From positions 22,956,482 through 23,020,481 of the forward strand of contig NC_030681.2 of the NCBI RefSeq assembly GCF_000004195.4: a DNA stretch of 64,000 bases, in the 5' to 3' direction. The DNA comes from Xenopus tropicalis (taxonomy: Eukaryota > Chordata > Amphibia > Anura > Pipidae). Below the pieces are notes generated by a model, which saw only the letters and a program-made list of their open reading frames with translations, was not told where the DNA came from and ran no database searches. The position numbers and the translations under genes were made by a program. Shown here piece by piece: positions 58,394 to 64,000 of this stretch. Each line of letters begins with the position of its first letter. Position 1 is the stretch's first letter.

Positions 58394-59632
58394 TACATAT
58401 AGGACCCATTATCCAGAATGCTCGGGACCAAGGGTATTCCGGATAAAGGGTCTTTCCGTAATTTGGGTCTCCATACCTTAAGTCTACTAAAAAATCAATA
58501 AACCATTAATTAAACCCAATAGGGCTGTTCTGCACCCAATAAGGATTATTTATATCTTAGTTGGGATCAAGTACAGGTACTGTTTTATTATTACAGAGAA
58601 AAGGGAATCATTTAACCATGAAATAAACCCAATAGGGCTGTTCTGCCCCCAATAAGGGGTAATTATATCTTAGTTGGGATCAAGTACAGGTACTGTTTTA
58701 TTATTACAGAGAAAAGGGAATCATTTAACCATTAAATAAACCCAATAGGGCTGTTCTGCCCCCAATAAGGGGTAATTATATCTTAGTTGGGATCAAGTAC
58801 AGGTACTGTTTTATTATTACAGAGAAAAGGGAATCATTTAACCATTAAATAAACCCAATAGGGCTGTTCTGCCCCCAATAAGGGGTAATTATATCTTAGT
58901 TGGGATCAAGTACAGGTACTGTTTTATTATTACAGAGAAAAGGGAATCATTTAACCATTAAATAAACCCAATAGGGCTGTTCTGCCCCCAATAAGGGGTA
59001 ATTATATCTTAGTTGGGATCAAGTACAGGTACTGTTTTATTATTACAGAGAATAGGGAATCATTTAACCATTAAATAAACCCAATAGGGCTGTTCTGCCC
59101 CCAATAAGGGGTAATTATATCTTAGTTGGGATCAAGTACAGGTACTGTTTTATTATTACAGAGAAAAGGGAATCATTTAACCATGAAATAAACCCAATAG
59201 GGCTGTTCTGCCCCCAATAAGGGGTAATTATATCTTAGTTGGGATCAAGTACAGGTACTGTTTTATTATTACAGAGAAAAGGGAATCATTTAACCATGAA
59301 ATAAACCCAATAGGGCTGTTCTGCCCCCAATAAGGGGTAATTATATCTTAGTTGGGATCAAGTACAGGTACTGTTTTATTATTACAGAGAAAAGGGAATC
59401 ATTTAACCATTAAATAAACCCAATAGGGCTGTTCTGCCCCCAATAAGGGGTAATTATATCTTACTGTAGTTGGGATCAATTACAAGATACTGTTTTATTA
59501 TTACAGAGAAAAAGGAAATCAGTTTCAAAATTCTGAATTATTTGATTAAAATGAAGTCTATGGGAGACAGGCTTTCCGTAATTTGGAGCTTTCTGGATAA
59601 TGGGTTTCCGGATAAGGGATCCCATTCCTGTA
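58394..59632 (-). mobile_element. tandem-repeat TIR element, copy 7 (about 9 units, reverse)
   Basis: Left end decayed (ACATATAGGACCCATTAT), right end GGGATCCCATTCCTGTA. The divergent edge unit is at the left (CACCCAATAAGGATTATT). The inner units are nearly identical. It is the longest uninterrupted array here and lies under 0.8 kb from copy 6. Confidence 0.85.
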
Positions 59633-60770
59633 CTATAATTAAGAATATTTAAAATAAATTGAACCTATAGGTTTGCCAAGAGTGCATATTCTAATATCAT
59701 GCTGGAAAATTCTAGGTGAAACAGACATCAGTGATGTATCTGGTGTTCCCAGTCTGTGTGCGCCAGATGCAGTTTGTATTATGTCCTAGTTGAACTTACA
59801 AACACCATCAGGGCACATACTATATACTAATAGCATCATCTAAAGATGCCAATATTGATTACCTGCACATTAAAACGGCTATTGGTTTCAATAATTTTAT
59901 CACAGTGTGTTAAGATTGGCAACCCCATAAGATGTTCTCGCATTGGCTGGCTACAGAAAGACTTTACAGTTACAGCTCAATGACAGGTAAACCATTCTTA
60001 CATTATAACTGAAATGACGCACAAAGCAATGAGTGCAAATATACCGGTAGAACTGTATCCCTTGTGTCCTTCATGGTAATTGAAGTCACTCTGCTGTCCA
60101 TGGTGGGAAGCACAGAGATTCTCTGCAAAGTATACGATCTCACAATAGAGACGAATGCAAGTCTTGAAGATCCTGATCTGAATACCTGCAAACTCCAACC
60201 CTCATTGTTATCCATATTACACTATATTACGCCATACACCATATTCACCCATTACCTGACCTTACACCATCATTTCATCCAAAGTCAGCACATGTTTTTT
60301 CCAGTAATGCTTGACGTATTGGCATTTGTCCTGTAAAAAAAATGAATATCAAGCCTTGCTTTCACTGCTTCTATGGTGGCAGTTTAGTAATTATATTAGC
60401 AATCTTTATATTATCATTGTTTCGTATACACAGGGCATATTTCACAACATTAGATTGTTCTAACAATTACATTGTTAGACTGATAATTGTCTGTGCATTA
60501 GTGCCCTGTGTGCTTAGTAAGTCATTTCTATGAATAGTATTGTGTTTCATCTTGTGTAATTGAAATAGAAATAGAAATCCCATTGTTTTGTTCTGGCAAT
60601 ATCAAATATATGCTGTATGCATATACACACAAACATATTGGGACTGCTTTTACAAAAAATGTTACATCTATATTGCTTTTCTTTCTGATATTCTGCAGGA
60701 TCCCATACATTATTTTTTATTAATTACATTTAAAATGTAATAAAATTTATGTAAAAAATGTTTCTGTTCT
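59633..60770. other. unassigned 1.1-kb stretch
   Basis: No gene or repeat end supported. Confidence 0.3.
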
Positions 60771-60965
60771 CAGTCTGGTAACTGTAGGCCAGTTAGTTTG
60801 ACATTAGAGGTATAAAAACTTTTGAAATGGATATTAAGGGTGGTCATTAAGGTAATGGAAGGTGGAGTAAGTGATCATTAAGGTAATGGAGTCTCTGTAA
60901 GTGCTCCCTGTTTGCTCATGACACTAATTAGGTTAATTCTGAGTGATTTAAATAAACAATGGGAA
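60771..60965 (+). mobile_element. CR1-like reverse-transcriptase remnant
   Basis: 60777-60809 translates to GNCRPVSLTLE, matching the NYRPVSLTS motif of CR1-group LINEs. A decayed FADDTKL box (FAHDTN then stop) is at 60912-60932. The distance between the motifs is far too short, so an internal deletion is implied. Confidence 0.5.
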
Positions 60966-60976
60966 ATAATGATTAG

Positions 60977-61150
60977 TAGTGATCAGCGAATCCGTCCCAT
61001 TTTGCTTTGCTGGAAAATGAGCAAAATAGTGGAAATTTTTCAAAATGCACTCTTTTTCAGCTTTTTTCTCACTCCAAATACATTAAAGTCAATGGGCATT
61101 TTTTGTTGCTGCAAATTCACAGATGAAGTAGAAAACAATGTTCATCGCTA
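60977..61150. mobile_element. TAGTGATGAGC-family hAT MITE, short
   Basis: TAGTGATCAGCGAATCCG to TGTTCATCGCTA. Perfect duplication ATGATTAG at 60969-60976 and 61151-61158. Confidence 0.9.
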
Positions 61151-61353
61151 ATGATTAGATGTTCAGCGTTGCAAAATGAAATGTTTAGGGGTATTAGTAA
61201 TACAATAATTGTTTTATTGTATCTCTCAATAAGATAAGGCAATAAGACAGGCAAAGTGATTGTCCCTTCTATTTTCTACTCCGTATAGCCGGGGACACAA
61301 CAACTGATAAAGGAAAAAGATGCCTAGAGCAACTGCCATCCAGACCTTGCAGC

Positions 61354-61607
61354 TAGTGATGAGCGAATATGTCCCATTTCGCTTCGCCATAAAATGTGCG
61401 AAACGGCAAGAAAATTTGCGAAACGGCGAAAAATTCACAAAGCGCATTTGTCGCGCACTTTTTTTGTCACCCACGTCTTTTTTGTCGCTTGCGTCTATTT
61501 TTTTGTCGGGTGCACTTTTTGATGTGACCGCGCCTTTTTGCGTGACTGCGACAAATTTTCTGTGACCGCACCCAATTTGGCACGACCACGCCCAATTTGC
61601 CATCAAT
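61354..61607. mobile_element. TAGTGATGAGC-family copy, right end lost
   Basis: TAGTGATGAGCGAATATG at the left with well-preserved CG modules. It stops after CACGCCCAATTTGCC without the second TIR. CTTGCAGC precedes it and CTGCAGC follows soon after 61607. Confidence 0.7.
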
Positions 61608-63144
61608 ACCTGCAGCTGTTGTTGGACTTCAATTCCCAGCATGCTACTGAGGTCCCCATCCAAATACCCTTTTTTTGCCACAGTCTAAGGAGTTGTTGTA
61701 ATAAAAGTTGCAGTCAGTCAGCAGTAAACTTACTTGTTGGAAAGCATACATCTGATTAGTTGCTATGGGTTAATAGAGCAAGCTATACAACATTACCCCT
61801 TACAAATGTTCCTATTTTGTGCCAGCTTTTCTATGCCTGTCTGTTATCCAAAATTCCAAAAAAAAGGTGTTAACTTCTAAGGCTGAATAAAAGAGTCAAA
61901 GATCCCTGCATGTCCTTGAAGCACACAAAATTCTATTTGTGCCGCGGCTTTCTGGGCACTTCACACCGTCACATTGAGAACAAAGAGATCAAAGTGAAAA
62001 CAGGACAAATTGTACTTCATAAATAGCCATTGGTGATCCTTTCATGCTATTTTCATCTGCTTTTCTTCAGAGTGCAAAAATAAAGAAACGGTGGTTTGCC
62101 GGGACACTTGTTTTCTCAGACTAAAGCTTTTAAAATCAGGGTTTATGTGGCCATAATGTGCGTAGATGGCAAGTCAGTCAGTGCCTGATGAGTACTTAAT
62201 GCATTTTAGAGTTCAACAAGGTACAAAGAATCTACTTTTGGAGCCGTAGCTGGGTATGTTTATGTAACTGGATGTTTATGGATTGACAAACCGGCCGCCC
62301 CCAACTTTCAGTGTCCCAGTCCTTTCCAAGTCGGCTGGGAAATGAACTGTCAGTAACAAACTGCCTCTTGTAAATCACATACAATTTATTCAGAATTCTC
62401 AATTTAAGGAAATTGCATTAACTACTGTCTGTCTTGAATATCAGTCTGTATTTTGGAGTAATTTTGTAAAGATGTGACTGAATATCCCGAACATGTCAAA
62501 TTTGATGGCTATAAAGCTTCGAAGATTTAATGGATAATTTTATCACAGGGACAATCTCTAGGAGAGCGGCTGTACCTGCCCGGATGAAAAAAAAATATTG
62601 AAGTCATCTTCGTCTTTTAGTAACAGACAGCAATTTAAGAAGAGCCTGGAACATATTATTTATAACGTCAAAGAACACAATGCGACTGCATGCTGGAAAA
62701 TTGTCTTTTTTTTTGTGCGAGGAAAATGACCAGAATTATGTGCTTAATTTCAAATACTAAACAGGGAAAAATGTGTTCTTGCTTATCTTCGAGATTTCTG
62801 TAAGATTATTATGTGCCGAATCTTAAATGGTTATTAGTGTACTGTACAGCCTCTGGGAACCTTCTAATGGATCTGAGAATGTTACAATACTTATTTAAAT
62901 GGTGCAAAATGCCATTAAGAAAGTGGTTGTTCAACTTTTTTAGTTCAACCCCACCTCGATGGTCCAGTGTTTAGTCTGAGCCTTCCTTGAATGCTCCCAT
63001 CAAAATTGTAACTTTATAAGTCAAAAAATGCATGTTTTATATTACCCTAAATAGCTTCTTTCACAGTCTGACTTCTTCAAGCTGAGAGGGAGGTTCATAA
63101 TTTAGTCTGAATATGATCACATAGTTGACAATGATGTTACTGCT
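61608..63144. other. repeat-free 1.5-kb block, candidate conserved non-coding DNA
   Basis: This is the longest stretch in the right half without any recognisable transposon boundary. 62030-62720 in particular is of even complexity. Suggestive only. Confidence 0.25.
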
Positions 63145-63797
63145 AATTCATTGCTCTTACTTTATTAATCTGCAGAAAGCATTACCATACCTGAGTAAAG
63201 AGCCCAGAATCTTTCTCTGTTTGTTTAAGATAGCAGTTGCCATCAGGGGCGGGCCAAGCCGTCCGGGCGCCGGTCGGCCACCTGGCCCACCCCGCCCCCT
63301 CCGTTGGCGCGCATGCGCAGTTTGGGGGGGGGGTGCGATGCCGTGGGTCATTGCCCCCGCCGCTTGTCATTAGCGGCGGGGGCAATGGCAAAGTAGGGGA
63401 ACTAGTGGTAGGCAGCAGAGGCTTCTGCCTGGCGCCCCCTAATCATTGCACCCTAGGCAGCTGCCTCTTCTGCCTACCCCTAGTTCCGGCCCTGGTTGCC
63501 ATTTTAGCTTGGTCTTCATAGTTTCTACTGTAGCTCTAGCCGTTTAGCTCAGCTCACACATTCCTAAGGGAGGGGGGAATGAGTTTTATTAATTCTTATG
63601 GGAGGGGGGAGCAGGAGAAGGGAGAGAGGAGAGAGCTGAGCAGACTCTGGCCCCAGAATGAAGTATTTTTCTGAGAGAGGAAGTCAGATACCCAAGAACA
63701 TGTTTACAAAAAAGGAGACAAGAAATCCTGTATTTCTTTTGATAGAGGACTCAGTGCAGCTTTTCTGTGAGTGCTTTAGGCTATATTTACATACACA
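63145..63797. mobile_element. T2/Kolobok-like MITE, copy 4, split by a hAT
   Basis: Shares ACCTGAGTAAAGAGCCC, TTTAGCTTGGTCTTCATAG and the GGGAGAGAGGAGAGAGCTGA block with 43110-43613. Interrupted at 63244-63494. The right end is replaced by a scrap of the CCCCAACC family. Confidence 0.6.
63244..63494. mobile_element. hAT element, CAGGGGCGGGCC ... CCGGCCCTG
   Basis: 251 bp, GC-rich. Perfect duplication GTTGCCAT at 63236-63243 and 63495-63502. Inserted in a T2-like copy, so it is younger than that copy. Confidence 0.95.
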
Positions 63798-63832
63798 TCA
63801 TGTTGCTCACAAGCCACTCGTTGGGAATCACT
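63797..63832. mobile_element. terminal scrap of the CCCCAACC-family hAT
   Basis: CATGTTGCTCACAAGCCACT then CGTTGGGAATCACTG, the right end of the family only. Confidence 0.7.
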
Positions 63833-64000
63833 GACTTTTATTGTTGGTTTTATAGGACAGAGACTTCTTTCTTTCTGCCACTGTCCCTAAATCTCTATGC
63901 TTTTTTTGCATATAAGATGGCTGTGATTTCCTGACGCTTGCCTCTTATTACAATATAAAGACAATACTTTATGCTAATAAAAAATCTGGATTCAATTACA

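Noticed and set aside
61226..61681. 151-codon minus-strand open frame
   Set aside because: It runs through a TAGTGATGAGC-family MITE; the Lys/Asp-rich repeat peptide comes from its modules.

Overview
This window looks like amphibian genomic DNA, most probably Xenopus (X. tropicalis or X. laevis). It is AT-rich, has no bacterial-type gene density, and is packed with short TIR elements of kinds I know from Xenopus: T2/Kolobok-type palindromes starting TTAAAGG, hAT elements with CCCCAACC-type ends and 8-bp target duplications, MITEs carrying an internal ~113-bp tandem repeat, and CR1/L2-type LINE debris. I found no complete host protein gene. The window is best read as a large intron or intergenic region. 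No rRNA, tRNA or CRISPR array was recognised. || Layout: 1-3.4 kb is a dense cluster of palindromes, TAGTGATGAGC-family hAT MITEs, a T2-like element with a second MITE inside it, and a CCCCAACC-family hAT. 4.1-5.3 kb is the first of seven arrays of the tandem-repeat MITE; the others are at 9.9, 21.4-27.0 (split), 33.9, 39.5, 56.8 and 58.4 kb, with a degenerate eighth copy without units at 34.8 kb. 6.6-9.5 kb holds further T2-like and hAT copies. 10.4-19 kb is relatively repeat-poor and contains possible conserved non-coding sequence near 16.8-17.4 kb. 20.2-20.7 kb is a minus-strand CR1 remnant. || The most notable object is at 22396-26713: a complete, young LTR retroelement on the minus strand, inserted inside one tandem-repeat MITE. 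Its two 972-bp LTRs differ at one visible position. It has a 4-bp target duplication, a tRNA-Thr-like primer-binding site, a purine tract and one intact 460-codon ORF, and no pol. The ORF is not a Gag or Pol I recognise, but carries two CxxC pairs, a basic RGRPKK patch and two PPxY motifs. A diverged solo LTR of the same kind, also with a 4-bp target duplication, lies at 35500-36391 in the opposite orientation. || 27-33 kb has hairpins, hAT copies and a 5'-truncated, frameshifted L2-type LINE at 31680-32997. 34-55 kb alternates between TIR elements (many with perfect 8-bp duplications), a ~230-bp near-perfect palindrome at 45.9 kb, and a 477-bp tandem duplication at 54.5-55.5 kb. Between 54.4 and 58.2 kb on the plus strand three short open segments have splice-like borders and compatible phases, a speculative 3' end of a host gene. 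61.6-63.1 kb is unusually free of repeats and may hold conserved regulatory DNA. The elements do not form a pathway; what they show is repeated insertion, nesting and amplification of non-autonomous transposons.
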